DNA of 64,000 nt, taken from assembly GCA_016707115.1 (NCBI GenBank), contig JADJIH010000027.1, positions 1 to 64,000 of the forward strand. The letters are read 5' to 3'. Positions 11,940-21,300 of the stretch are shown here, in pieces (within the stretch, counting starts at the first letter, position 1; every line of letters starts with the position of its first letter). The notes below the pieces were generated by a model. It had not been told where the DNA came from, searched no databases, and saw only the letters and a program-made list of their open reading frames with translations. The position numbers and the translations under genes were made by a program. The DNA is from Ignavibacteriales bacterium. GTDB lineage: Bacteria > Bacteroidota > Ignavibacteria > Ignavibacteriales > Ignavibacteriaceae.

Positions 11940-12757
11940 AATAATTTTTCATTGTGTATTGGATGCTTGACGAAGATTACATCCCTCATAGTTGCACTTT
12001 TTTTGACTCGACATTGAACATAGTGGTTCTTACTTAGCTTTGGGATATGATAGGGAAAATTAATAACTTAGAGCAAGGATTGCATACAATACCCAATGAA
12101 AATATGTGAGGAATTGATTAGATGCTAAGACCAATGTAAACCTTTATTATTAAAATAGTTACGACAATTTTAACATAGCACGCAACTGATGTCTTAGTAT
12201 TGGCATAAAATCTAAATAAAAATACTGATAATAATCTATTATTAAAAGAAACATGTCTAGAGTCTATCAGTTAACTTTTATAAATCAAAGTACACTTTAA
12301 CTCAATTATTTTTTAATAAATTGAAAACAATATTTTAAAATTTGAGTTACCACCATAACAATACTTTTTGCGGAGAGTTCCAATGAGCTAACAATTATAA
12401 AAGAAAGCGCATTTCAATTTACGTTTCACAATCATTTTCTTTCTCAATTCTGTTTTACTTGCGAATAGAACCTAATGAATCGTTCAATAAGGAACAAATA
12501 AAGAAATTTTAATCAACTACAAAAGATATTAGCTATTTAGAAACTCACATCAAATGAGAAAAATATTTGTAAAAGATATTCAATTAGTAAAATTGATTCA
12601 ATAGAAACTTTCTACTTTATTCGAGCGAATATAGAGCTGATAATCCAGAAAGTATTTACTTAGTTTGGCAAGAAGAAAATAGATTATTGTTTATGAATCT
12701 GTTTTATGGGAATCTTAAAATCGGTATATAATTAAATTTGATAATTATTTTATAAAA
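11940..12757. other. Gene-free or decayed AT-rich stretch
   Basis: No frame longer than about 40 residues is convincing here. Around 12480-12730 the plus strand has short coding-like pieces (for example SIETFYFIRANIELIIQKVF and WQEENRLLFMNLFYGNLKIG) that suggest a decayed gene reading rightwards. No RNA gene, terminator or repeat was recognised. Confidence 0.3.
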
Positions 12758-13541
12758 GTGAACCCAAATGATTTTTTAATTAAAATCAGAGTTCCTCCTA
12801 TTATTAGAGAAGATACATTTAGTCAGAATTGGATAGATAGTTTTAGTCTAATCTTGGTTCTACTTTTAATTGTTGTAACACTTATATTATATTATAAATT
12901 TCAATACTCAATCCGAATCCAAATTACAAATCCATCGGAAAAATTTTATTATCCATAAAAGATTTGCAAACATTTTGTTCATAGTATTCTTTAGTTTTCC
13001 AATAGTAGGATTAATCACTATTATTATTGATAAACCTTTTACATTCAGTGGAGAATTACAAGAAAATTATCGAAATTTAAATAATCTAATTCCATCTATC
13101 TGGACATGTCTCATCTATTTTACCGCATTGATTTCTAACTTGATAATGTCGATGCATCTAAAGGACAAGTACAATCAATTATTAGAAAAAATTAATATAA
13201 ATATTAATACAACCAAATCTGCATATTCATTTGATTTAAATATTGAGAAATATAATATTCTTAAAGAAATAGATTATCAAAATAAACTAGGTGAAAAAGA
13301 TATTGTGAGTATTGTCTTTAGTCTTGGTTATGAGTTTTCTAATGAGAATTCTATCAACACTTTGACGGAAAAACTTCCACAAATAATAAACTCAAACAAT
13401 GAGGAAAGAATAAATAAAAAAATTACAAAAGATAACTTAAATATCGAGAGTTTGGTATTAGTAGATAATATTTGTTCTTTAATTAAGAGTGGATTTCTTG
13501 AGTTGAAAGAAAATGAATTGAAACTTTCCTCTTCAAGGTAA
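12758..13541 (+). pseudogene. Multi-span membrane protein of unknown family, one frame break
   Basis: The first segment starts at 12758 (MNPNDFLIKIRVPP). It has a membrane span around residues 28-46 and runs to IQITNPSEKFYYP at 12955. The reading continues one base out of phase with RFANIMFIVFFSFPIVGL and a further span SIWTCLIYFTALISNLIMSM. A cytosolic tail of about 120 residues follows, ending at 13541. A single extra or missing A in the run near 12955 would join both parts to one protein of about 260 residues with three spans. The tail contains KDIVSIVFSLGYEFSNENS. No family is recognised. It lies just upstream of the Abi-like gene, so a defence role is possible but unproven. Confidence 0.45.
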
Positions 13542-13581
13542 AGAAAAAATTCTTTGCCTAGTACTCTTTATATACAACTAA

Positions 13582-14049
13582 TACCTCCAAAATTTGATTA
13601 CGAGCTTGCAAGAGCAAATCAAAGAACTTCATAATAACAATGTGGAAGAAGCTATAAAAAATAGTAAGTACAAATATTCTAGAGTCATTTACTGCGTGGA
13701 TGATCAAGAGAATTACGAATGACGATCAATTAAAGTCCTAGCCTCAAAATTTATTCGTAAGGAAGATAAAACTTTAGAAAATGCAACTCTAATGGAATTA
13801 TATAAAATATTTAGAGCACTTTTTGAGGATATTAAAATTAAATATGGTAAAGAAGAGATAGAGAAAATTGATTACATGCTACAGGGATGTATGAATTTGC
13901 TTCAAGTTTCCAGGTTAATAAGAAACGATTACTCACACCAAAGAGATATAAGCGAATATCAAACAAATATTGCTGTTGAAGATGCATTTAATTTATTACA
14001 ACTAAGCCGAACATATATTAACTTAGTTTGTAGATATATTGTACCGTAA
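13582..14049 (+). pseudogene. HEPN/abortive-infection C-terminal-like protein with in-frame TGA
   Basis: Reading from after the stop at 13579 gives LQEQIKELHNNNVEEAIKNS, then RVIYCVDDQENYE, a TGA at 13720, and on in the same frame with RSIKVLASKFIRKEDKTLEN through an intact frame to 14049. The last part contains VSRLIRNDYSHQRDIS. This resembles the helical end of abortive-infection (Abi C-terminal, HEPN-like) proteins, where an R-N-x(3)-H element is the ribonuclease signature. Here RNDYSH gives R, N and H with three residues between N and H. Unlike most interruptions in the left arm, the break is a base substitution or codon change, not an indel. Its 3' end overlaps the antisense end of the repressor gene. 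Confidence 0.4.
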
Positions 14050-14414
14050 AATCTGGTTAAATGACCTAATAGAATTAATGTTAGCTCTCGATAATTTTTT
14101 TTAATTGAAGCGGAATTTCTTAAAATGTTTTCTAACTGTTGATGATTTAGTATGTTATATTTTTGGGACAGTTTCTCCCAACTCAAAACTTTTTGTTCAA
14201 GTTCTTTATTTGCGTTGAATTTAGTTCCAGTCAAAATCCAATTTACATCGGCTCCTGCTTCAATCAGTCTAGATAAAACTATAGCTCCTGGGTCTCGTTT
14301 ATTAGTCAAATACGCATGAAGATTTTCATAACTCATATCAATTTTTTTTGCAAATTCTCTTGAAGTCATTCCCTGACTATCAATAAATTGTCTAATTCTT
14401 TCACCTATATCCAT
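13959..14414 (-). CDS. XRE-family transcriptional repressor
   Basis: The N-terminal 60 residues form a lambda-repressor-like helix-turn-helix: IGERIRQFIDSQGMTSREFA, then KIDMSYENLHAYLTNKRDPG. The phrase GADVNWILTG is typical of phage and integrative-element repressors. I chose the ATG at 14414; a GTG two codons upstream is the alternative. The last 40 residues read antisense through the end of the neighbouring gene. This probably follows from a run of eight T at 14095-14102: removing one base would end the protein at 14081 with a normal tail (SIKKIIES). It is divergent from the gene at 14538 and separated by 123 bases holding palindromic operators, so it likely represses the mobile-element operon and itself. 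Confidence 0.75.
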   Translation of the reverse strand: MDIGERIRQFIDSQGMTSREFAKKIDMSYENLHAYLTNKRDPGAIVLSRLIEAGADVNWILTGTKFNANKELEQKVLSWEKLSQKYNILNHQQLENILRNSASIKKNYRELTLILLGHLTRFYGTIYLQTKLIYVRLSCNKLNASSTAIFV

Positions 14415-14446
14415 AAACACCTGTTTTTATTTTTAATGAAACTGAA

Positions 14447-14524
14447 AACAATTGTTGATTTTATATAAACTTTTGTTTATATTTGTATATTAAAAATATA
14501 ACAATTGATTATAAGAAACAATTG
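14447..14524. promoter_or_regulatory. Divergent operator/promoter region of the mobile element
   Basis: Three copies of AACAATTG occur at 14447, 14500 and 14517. The first is a perfect palindrome, AACAATTGTT. A second perfect inverted repeat, ATATAAAC-TTTT-GTTTATAT, lies at 14463-14482. All sit between the divergent repressor gene and the gene starting at 14538. These are the expected binding sites for the XRE repressor; which motif it binds cannot be told from sequence alone. A strong ribosome site, AAGGAG (14525-14530), precedes the 14538 start. Confidence 0.5.
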
Positions 14525-14537
14525 AAGGAGTTAAAAA

Positions 14538-14942
14538 ATGAGAAATAATTATTTGAACCAGGGTGCAGGAATTACAGACACAAACTCAAAGTTAATTGCA
14601 AATATTATACTTAGAAAAGTAGACCTAGAAACTTCAGATTTAGTACTTAACAAGAATGATTTTCAACTGCTCAGTGAAATAAATGAACTTGCTTCTCTTA
14701 AGTCAAGGATTAAGGAATTAGAAGTAAAAGAAAAATTACTGGAAAACTCATTGAAGAATGCTATTGGTAATAGAGAGCGAGTTGTTTTTGGTGGAGTTGT
14801 TATTGCAACATTAAAAGAGTTTACAAGAGAAAATTTTGATTCTAAAAAATTGCAACAGGAATTTCCTGATGTTCATAAAAAGTTTTTAGGATACTCAAAT
14901 TATAAAGTTCTAAAGGTAAAAGAAGTTGTTGCAGTTGCCTAA
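14538..14942 (+). CDS. Stand-alone protein resembling the C-terminal tail of YqaJ-type recombinases
   Basis: This 134-residue protein starts at ATG 14538, seven bases after AAGGAG. Residues about 45-75 form a charged coiled coil (INELASLKSRIKELEVKEKL). The end reads VVFGGVVIATLKEFTRENFD, then KLQQEFPDVHKKFLGYSNYK. The order beta-hairpin, then FDxKxLxxxFPxxxxKFL, then a short strand is what I know from the C-terminal region of YqaJ/lambda-Exo-type phage recombinases, but the nuclease domain is absent. It is the first gene of a compact plus-strand run (22 bases to the next gene). A role in phage-like recombination or host nuclease modulation is inference. No frame break is seen. Confidence 0.5.
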   Translation: MRNNYLNQGAGITDTNSKLIANIILRKVDLETSDLVLNKNDFQLLSEINELASLKSRIKELEVKEKLLENSLKNAIGNRERVVFGGVVIATLKEFTRENFDSKKLQQEFPDVHKKFLGYSNYKVLKVKEVVAVA

Positions 14943-14964
14943 ACAAAATATCTAAGAAGGATTT

Positions 14965-15426
14965 ATGAATTTATACGAACAAACAAAACAGTTTTTAATA
15001 AGTGAAGATTTTCGTTTTCAGGAACGAACTTCAGATAATAATAAGTTTATTGTTTCTAAAGTTGAGGGAGAAAATGTAACAATAAATTGTTTCATTCATT
15101 TCTTTGAGAATAAAAATATACTTATCTGTTTTTCGGAATTACCTTTTAGGATTCAAAAAGAAAAACGAACTGAAATAATTAGTTTTTTATCAAGTCTTAA
15201 TAATGAATTGATGATAACAAATTTTTTAATTTCAGAAATGAATGGAACTATCAGATTAAAGTCTGTATTATATCAGGATAGTTCAATTTCAACTGAAACT
15301 TTTAGGAAATTCTTCTTTACAAATTTCTCAACTCTTGATTTGTATGTTCCTAAGATTATGGCAAAACTATTTAGTTGTTCGAAGGATTTATTTTTACCTG
15401 AACATAACAAATTGAATTTGAATTGA
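14965..15426 (+). CDS. Hypothetical 153-aa mobile-element protein
   Basis: The frame is intact from ATG 14965 (AGAAGGATTT just upstream gives a ribosome site) to TGA 15426. The protein is mixed alpha/beta and soluble, with no signal peptide or membrane span; its start reads MNLYEQTKQFLISEDFRFQE. It follows the 14538 gene after 22 bases, and the recombinase begins one base after its stop, so the three form one transcription unit. The pattern of a short helix then paired strands resembles small YbjN or secretion-chaperone-like folds, but I do not recognise it and give no function. Confidence 0.6.
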   Translation: MNLYEQTKQFLISEDFRFQERTSDNNKFIVSKVEGENVTINCFIHFFENKNILICFSELPFRIQKEKRTEIISFLSSLNNELMITNFLISEMNGTIRLKSVLYQDSSISTETFRKFFFTNFSTLDLYVPKIMAKLFSCSKDLFLPEHNKLNLN

Positions 15427-15427
15427 G

Positions 15428-16004
15428 ATGAAGAAAAGAGTAATTATATACGCAAGAGTTTCCACCAAAGAGCAAAATGTGGACATGCAGCTATTAGATT
15501 TAACACAATATGCCGAAGCACGTGGATTTGAGATTGTTAAAAAGTATGTTGACATAGGTTCGGGGACAAAAGATGATAGAATTAATTATCAGAAGATGTT
15601 AGATGATGTTCCGAAAAAGAAAAACAGATATTGTACTCGTCTGGAAATTTGATAGGTACGCTAGAAGTACAAAAGAATTAGTGAATGCTTTAGAAGAATT
15701 TAACAGGTTGGGAGTAGATTTTATTAGTTTCAAAGAATCGCTGGATACAAGTTCGCCTGCGGGTCGTGTTCTCTTTCATATAATAAGTGCTTTTAGTTCT
15801 TTTGAAGCAGAAATTATAAGAGAAAGAGTAGTTGCAGGAATGGAAAAAGCTAAGGCTCGAGGAGTGAAGATGGGTAGACCTTGTATTAATTCAGAAATAA
15901 TTTCTGGAGTTAAAAAAATGCATCAACTTGGATATTCTCGAAAAGAAATTATTTCAAAATTTAATATTGCTAAATCCACATATCATAGTATTCTAACTCG
16001 CTAA
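15428..16004 (+). pseudogene. Serine recombinase (resolvase/invertase family), one frame break
   Basis: The catalytic start VIIYARVSTKEQNVDMQLLD has the nucleophile serine at residue 12. GSGTKDDRINYQKMLDDV follows. The frame then changes at 15610-15615, and the reading goes on with KRKTDIVLVWKFDRYARS, SPAGRVLFHIISAFSSFEAE and IIRERVVAGMEKAKARGVKM, ending in a helix-turn-helix (GYSRKEIISKFNIAKSTYHS). The natural sequence would be DDVRKRKTDIV, so one extra C in GTTCCGAAAAAG explains the break. Corrected length is about 192 residues, normal for small resolvases. It is the last gene of the plus-strand run and overlaps the convergent polymerase-like gene by 12 bases. Likely role: integration, inversion or resolution of the element. 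Confidence 0.85.
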
Positions 16005-17291
16005 TTTAATCTCTTCGGCCCATATCTCTTTTTTTAGTATAGGTTTATAACCAATATAGCTTTCAATTTCTTGCCTAGCAATCTCTTCTATTAGGTCAAG
16101 ATATTTGGGCAAGCTTACAAGTGAATCGTGAATTGTAAAGCAAGGAATTTCTGGATGCTCCTTCATTAATCTATCGTAAATCATGTCTAATACACAATAA
16201 GATTCCATATGTTGTAGTATTAAGGCAAATCTACGATGATTATGCTTGCGTAATAATTTAGTAAAGTTAAAAATTGTTTCGAAAGTATTTGAATTATATA
16301 CTTCGGATGTTTATGATAAGAAATCCTGGTCCACTATCATCTATCAATGTATTGTACCTATTATGTGAAAAAATGAATTAAGAAATAAAGCCTTTGCTAA
16401 TTCTCTATCTGGTTCACCAATAAAAGTATCAGGATAGTTAGTTCTGATTTCTTGAACTATATCCTCATAATACCGACCTTCAACCACTGATTTTGAATAT
16501 TTTGCAATCTCATCTTTCTTAAGATTATTTAATGCTTTGTACACTTCTATTTTACTTAGGGATTCTTTATTCGTTCTCGCTATGGATGAATCTAGAAAAC
16601 GTGTTATAATGGGGTTATCATTTACCCAAAATTTTTTATCAAATAATGCAAGCATAAAAAACGGTTGAGAATTTTTTATATCTACTTGTCCTAGAATATC
16701 CCCATCAAATCTTAAATATTTTCGAAAATCTTTTTTGAGTCTTGTAAGTGGCGAATGAAATCTAAAGCTGCTTGAATCTCTATGTGTAATCAAGTCGATA
16801 TCTAAATTTTTCAAACTATTTATTGTTTCCAATTTACTTTTATTTATTTGATATTTAAATTTTGTACTTTTCCTTAACTCTGATTCATAATCTCCTTCAA
16901 GATGCAAATGTCTTAAGAACTCATTTTGTTTTTTATAAGATTCTTTAAATACAGTTTTACCAGATTTATTCGAAATTTGGTCAATATTTTTAGTTAAAAT
17001 TGCTTCCAGATATTTCTGTTTACTCTTGTATACACGATTATTAATATCTTTTTCAATCAGACTACTATTGATATATTTCGAAGTATAGTTGTAATAGTTT
17101 GAAGTATGTTTATTATAGTCATATGATTTAGTTAACTCGATAATGGAATTATCAAACAAATACTTCATATATTGATTATAATTCGGTTTTAATTTTCTAA
17201 GTATAGCACTGTAAATAGGGACTGACCCATCTCTTCTCATCCCATCAGTAGAACTAACTCTAATAGAATTGATAAGTGAGATTAGATACAT
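15993..17291 (-). pseudogene. Polymerase-palm-like mobile-element protein (Pol I/T7-type motifs), frame-broken
   Basis: I place the start at ATG 17291, with AAGGA eight bases upstream. Key motifs appear in the order of Pol I/T7-type single-chain polymerases. Motif A-like: LGQVDIKNSQPFF (Asp about residue 204). Motif B-like: DRELAKALFLNSFFHNRY, spanning a frame break at 16360. Motif C-like: IPCFTIHDSLVSL near 16125, with HDS as in T7-type RNA polymerases. The region 16340-16210 continues through two or three further frames (KHPKYIIQILSKQF, KLLRKHNHRRFALILQ). Full length would be about 430 residues. Similar NSQP...HDS proteins occur in mobile elements of Bacteroidota from what I know; their biochemical activity is not established to my knowledge. 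Polymerase function is inference. Confidence 0.5.
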
Positions 17292-17601
17292 TAAAAAAAT
17301 CCTTATCAAAATGTCTAATTGTTTTAATTGGAGGTGATTTTTAAATAAAATTTCTAAATCAAGTTTTCAGAATACAAACCTTCATACAAACTCCTTCTTT
17401 TATTATAAATATATAGGATTATAAAATCCTTATCAGTTACTCACTAAATTCAATATGAAGAAAAGTACTATATCAAATCAATAGGTTTTTAAAGAAAGTT
17501 AGAGATTGTTAATAGAAAAGTAATGGTTGGAAAAAAATGCATTTTTTGAAAAAAAAGAAGAAAGTAATTATTTCAATAAAGAATAAAACTAATACTAAAA
17601 A

Positions 17602-17637
17602 TAAAAGAATAAATAAAAGAATAATTAAAAGAATAAA
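17602..17637 (+). repeat. Three tandem 12-bp AT-rich repeats (iteron-like)
   Basis: TAAAAGAATAAA at 17602, TAAAAGAATAAT at 17614 and TAAAAGAATAAA at 17626, followed by a decayed fourth unit. They lie about 310 bases upstream of the polymerase-like gene start, in a long A-rich tract. Iterons of plasmid origins are a possible meaning; simple low-complexity expansion is the alternative. Confidence 0.4.
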
Positions 17638-18039
17638 TAAAGAGGAAAAAAGAAAGAAGCGTTAGTTATTAGTATATCTTGAAACCTTTCCCCCTTATAA
17701 TACAAGCACTTACAGGGCTCGTAAACCTACACATTATCAATCCCTATATAAACTTATATAAGAATTGAAAAATCAATCAATTTTACAGGATATTCATTCC
17801 GATTTTTAATAGGATTTTCGAGCCACCAATTAGCTATAGAATTCAATCAGGAATTGCTATTAAATACTCCCAATTCATTCATAGACCTAGCACCAGTAAC
17901 ATATCTGAATCAGACTTAACGGATTTATGTTAAGGATAAAGACTACTCTATAAAAAGAACTGGTGAATCAGGAAAAAACTGTTTACGAATTAGTCACTCA
18001 CAACATGCAAGATTTAATCTGCATTGGAGGATATTGTTA

Positions 18040-18061
18040 GGGGGGTGGGTGGGGTTGTTGG
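18040..18061 (+). other. G-rich run, possible quadruplex
   Basis: Runs of 6, 3 and 4 G separated by single T, then TTGTTGG. It is a striking outlier in a region of about 30 percent GC. With these run lengths only a two-layer quadruplex with four tracts is straightforward. Confidence 0.3.
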
Positions 18062-18120
18062 AAAAACTTAGATAAGTCTTTACAACAGGTTTTAACATCA
18101 TTCAATATGCGGGGCACCTA

Positions 18121-18147
18121 AAAAACCCTGATATTCAGGGTTTTTTT
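18121..18147 (+). terminator. Intrinsic terminator (bidirectional form)
   Basis: AACCCTGA-TAT-TCAGGGTT flanked by A on the left and seven T on the right. No plus-strand gene precedes it closely, so either an unrecognised transcript ends here or it shields the HTCS gene from upstream read-through. Confidence 0.75.
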
Positions 18148-18382
18148 ATTGCTTTTTTATATACCCCGAATCAGAATTAGAACCTTTATAAATATATATT
18201 ATTCAAAATAGGTTCATCTCGTAAAACTAATCACATAGGGTAAATAAGACTTTTCATTTGACTTTGGCATATCACTTTTTTCTGATTATCTTTTTATAAG
18301 ATTAAATACGATATCTAAGGAAATTTCTTTTATTGACATCGAGCATTAAAAATACTTTTAAATTTAAAGTACTTGAAACATT

Positions 18383-21300
18383 GTGATAACCATGAAACCT
18401 AAATTGCCTAATAACAAAATATTCGGCGTTTCTCAGGGAACAGAAGCACAATTACATTTCTCTCAATTCCTTTTTTTGTTCATTGTTATTTTCTTCATTT
18501 CATTTATTTATATCTATCCTCAAAAAGCAAAAATCACGTTTGAACACTTCACTCCTGACCAGGGGATGTCTTCCTATATTGCGCCTTGCATTATCCAGGA
18601 TAAAGAAGGTTATTTATGGTTCGGCACATACGATGGAATAGATCGTTATGATGGTAATACTTTCACCTCATATAAAAATGAACCGGGAAACAAAAGTAGT
18701 ATAAATAGTGGTTCTGTGCAGGCTATTTGCGAGGACAGAGCAGGTAATCTTTGGATTGGGACATCACTCGGTTTAGAAAAACTTGATCGGTCTACAGGGA
18801 AATTTACACATTTGTTTCCGCATCCTCCGACAACAGGAATTGATTTTAGCAATTACATATTATCAATTTGTGAAGATAAATTTGGTGTGCTCTGGATTGG
18901 GACTGCAAATGGCTTAAATAAATTTGATAAAGTCTCAGGAAAATTTAGTTGTTTCCGGCAGGATAGGATGGACCCAGGTAGTATTAGCAATAGCTATATT
19001 CATGCAATATTAGAAGATAATGAAGGCAACCTATGGATTGGGACTGGAAATGGTCTTGATAGACTTGATAGAACCACTGGAAAATTTGTTCATTATTGGC
19101 ATGATCCTAAAAATCAAATTGGTTCAATCCGCATTGAATGGAATAATTCCATCGAATATTCTTTAACTCATCAAATCAATTCCATTTATGAGGATAATAA
19201 CGGCTTGCTCTGGTTATGCACTAATGGAGAAGGACTTATCGCGTTTAATCTAAAAGAAAAATTTTATAAAACATTTAAGCATAACACAGATGATCCGCTA
19301 AGTAAAAATTGTTTAACAAGCGACTATATCGTATCAATTGCTCAGGATAGTGATGGTGTTTACTGGGTAGGTACTAAATTTAACGGACTAAACACATTTA
19401 ATAAGGAGCAAAATAAATTCACTCATTATTACCATGATGATTACGATCCGAAAAGCTTAAGTATTGATATGATTCTTGCAATACATCTCGAGCGTTCAGG
19501 TACGATTTGGATTTCGTCATTTACTGGTCTAAATAAAATAAACCGAAAAGAAAGACTCTTCACACAATATAATAATTTTGAATCGTCTTGGGATAATTCA
19601 TTGGGCTCTAGTGCCATTATTGCGAATAGTGATAATAATAGTCTTTGGATCGAAGCTGGAAATGAGATATTAAAATTTTATCCACCAAGTGGTACGTTTG
19701 TTTCCCAATTTTCCATACAATCAGTTGGAGCAACATATATTGCCGGAGATAATTCAGGTAATATATGGATGAAGCACTTTACCGGCGGACTTTCCTTAAA
19801 AGAAATGGATGGGAAGGAAACGCGAATTCAATATTCTTCCGGAAAAGAATTCAATCAACAAGTGTATTGTTTATATAGCCCACCCTCAAGTGATACTGTC
19901 TGGATAGGAACTCTTGAAGGCGATCTATTGTCTATATCCAAAAAAACGAAAACAACTTCATTTATTAAATCGATTAGGACCTCTATAAAATGTATCTATA
20001 AGGATTCATTCGGAATTCTCTGGGCTGGTACGAAGGATGCAGGTCTATTTCAGTATAATGAATCTGAACGAGAATTGGTTTTATTTAAATCTAATGTTAA
20101 TGATCTTGGAAGCATCACGAGTAATTTTATTACCACAATTCATGAAGATAAAAAAGGAAATGTTTGGTTTGGAACAAATATTGGATTGAATAAATACATT
20201 CGCTCAACCCAATCATTCATTCATTTTACTGAAAAAGAAGGGTTACCTAACAATTTAATTTTCGCCATAGAAGAAGATGCTCAAGGAAATTTATGGTTTA
20301 GCACCGACAATGGTATTTCAAAGCTTAATCCTGAGACCAGGGAAATTAAAAATTATGATATCTCTTATGGATTTACAACCAATAGATTTTATTTTACAGG
20401 ATGTAAAACAGAAACCGGAGAAATTTATTTTGGTGGACCTGGTGGTCTTACACGTTTTCATCCTGATAGCATTAAAGACAATCCATACATTCCTCCAATA
20501 GTTATAACTTCATTCAGGATTTTTGATAAACCAATTCCTTTTAGTAATAAAACAGAATTGGATTACGATAAGAACTTTTTATCATTTGAGTTTGCTTCAT
20601 TAAGTTATTTAAGTCCTCAAAGAAACCAGTATGCATATAAGATGGAAGGTGTAGATAAGGATTGGATTTATTCAGGTACAAGACGTTATGCTTCATATAC
20701 AAATATGGAGCCCGGTGAATATATTTTTAGGGTAAAAGGATCAAACAACGATGGAGTCTGGAATGAAGAAGGAACATCGATTGCAATAACTATTTTACCG
20801 CCTTTCTGGAAAACATGGTGGGCTTATTTATCATACGCAGGTATTTTCATCTTTGCATTGTTTGGAATAAGACGTTATGAGATGAACAGAATATCTTATA
20901 AAAACCAGACTAAACTTGATAAAGCAGTATTAATTGAAAAAGAAGAAACGGAAAAATTAAAATCCAGATTTTTTGCAAATATTTCGCACGAATTTCGAAC
21001 TCCGCTTACTCTAATTCTCGGTCCAGCTGAAAAAATTATTTCAAACACATCAGACGATATAATTAAAGACGCCAATATCATAAAGCGGAATTCAAGACGT
21101 TTACTGCAGCTGATTAATCAATTGCTTGATCTATCAAAATTGGAATCCGGAAAACTAAAACTCGAAGCTTCGCAAGGAAACATTGTTTCATTTGTGAAAG
21201 GAGTTGTTCTATCCTTTGAGTCATTGGCTGAATCAAAGGATATTAATCTAAAATTATTATCGGAAAAAGATTTTATTGAATTGTACTTTGATAGAGAAAA

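Larger units (their letters stand above)
17310..18382. other. Gene-poor stretch between the mobile element and the intact region
   Basis: No supported gene. It contains a purine-rich, A-rich tract (17520-17665) with a 12-bp tandem repeat, a short coding-like piece in one plus frame around 17865-18075 interrupted by a TAA (NTPNSFIDLAPVTYLNQT, then VKDKDYSIKRTGESGKN), a G-rich run at 18040-18061 and an intrinsic terminator at 18121-18147. I looked for tRNA or tmRNA features and found none. Confidence 0.4.

Noticed and set aside
13959..14090. C-terminal tail of the XRE protein as a real conserved domain
   Set aside because: It is antisense to the Abi-like gene and follows a run of eight T; a one-base change gives a natural stop at 14081.
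15600..15620. Frame change in the serine recombinase considered as programmed frameshifting
   Set aside because: No slippery heptamer with downstream structure is evident, and the expected protein is restored by removing a single extra C; similar breaks affect most longer genes in the left arm.
18000..18160. Possible tRNA or tmRNA before the terminator
   Set aside because: No cloverleaf arms, T-loop consensus or CCA end could be placed; the GCGGGGC stretch near 18110 has no pairing partner at the right distance.
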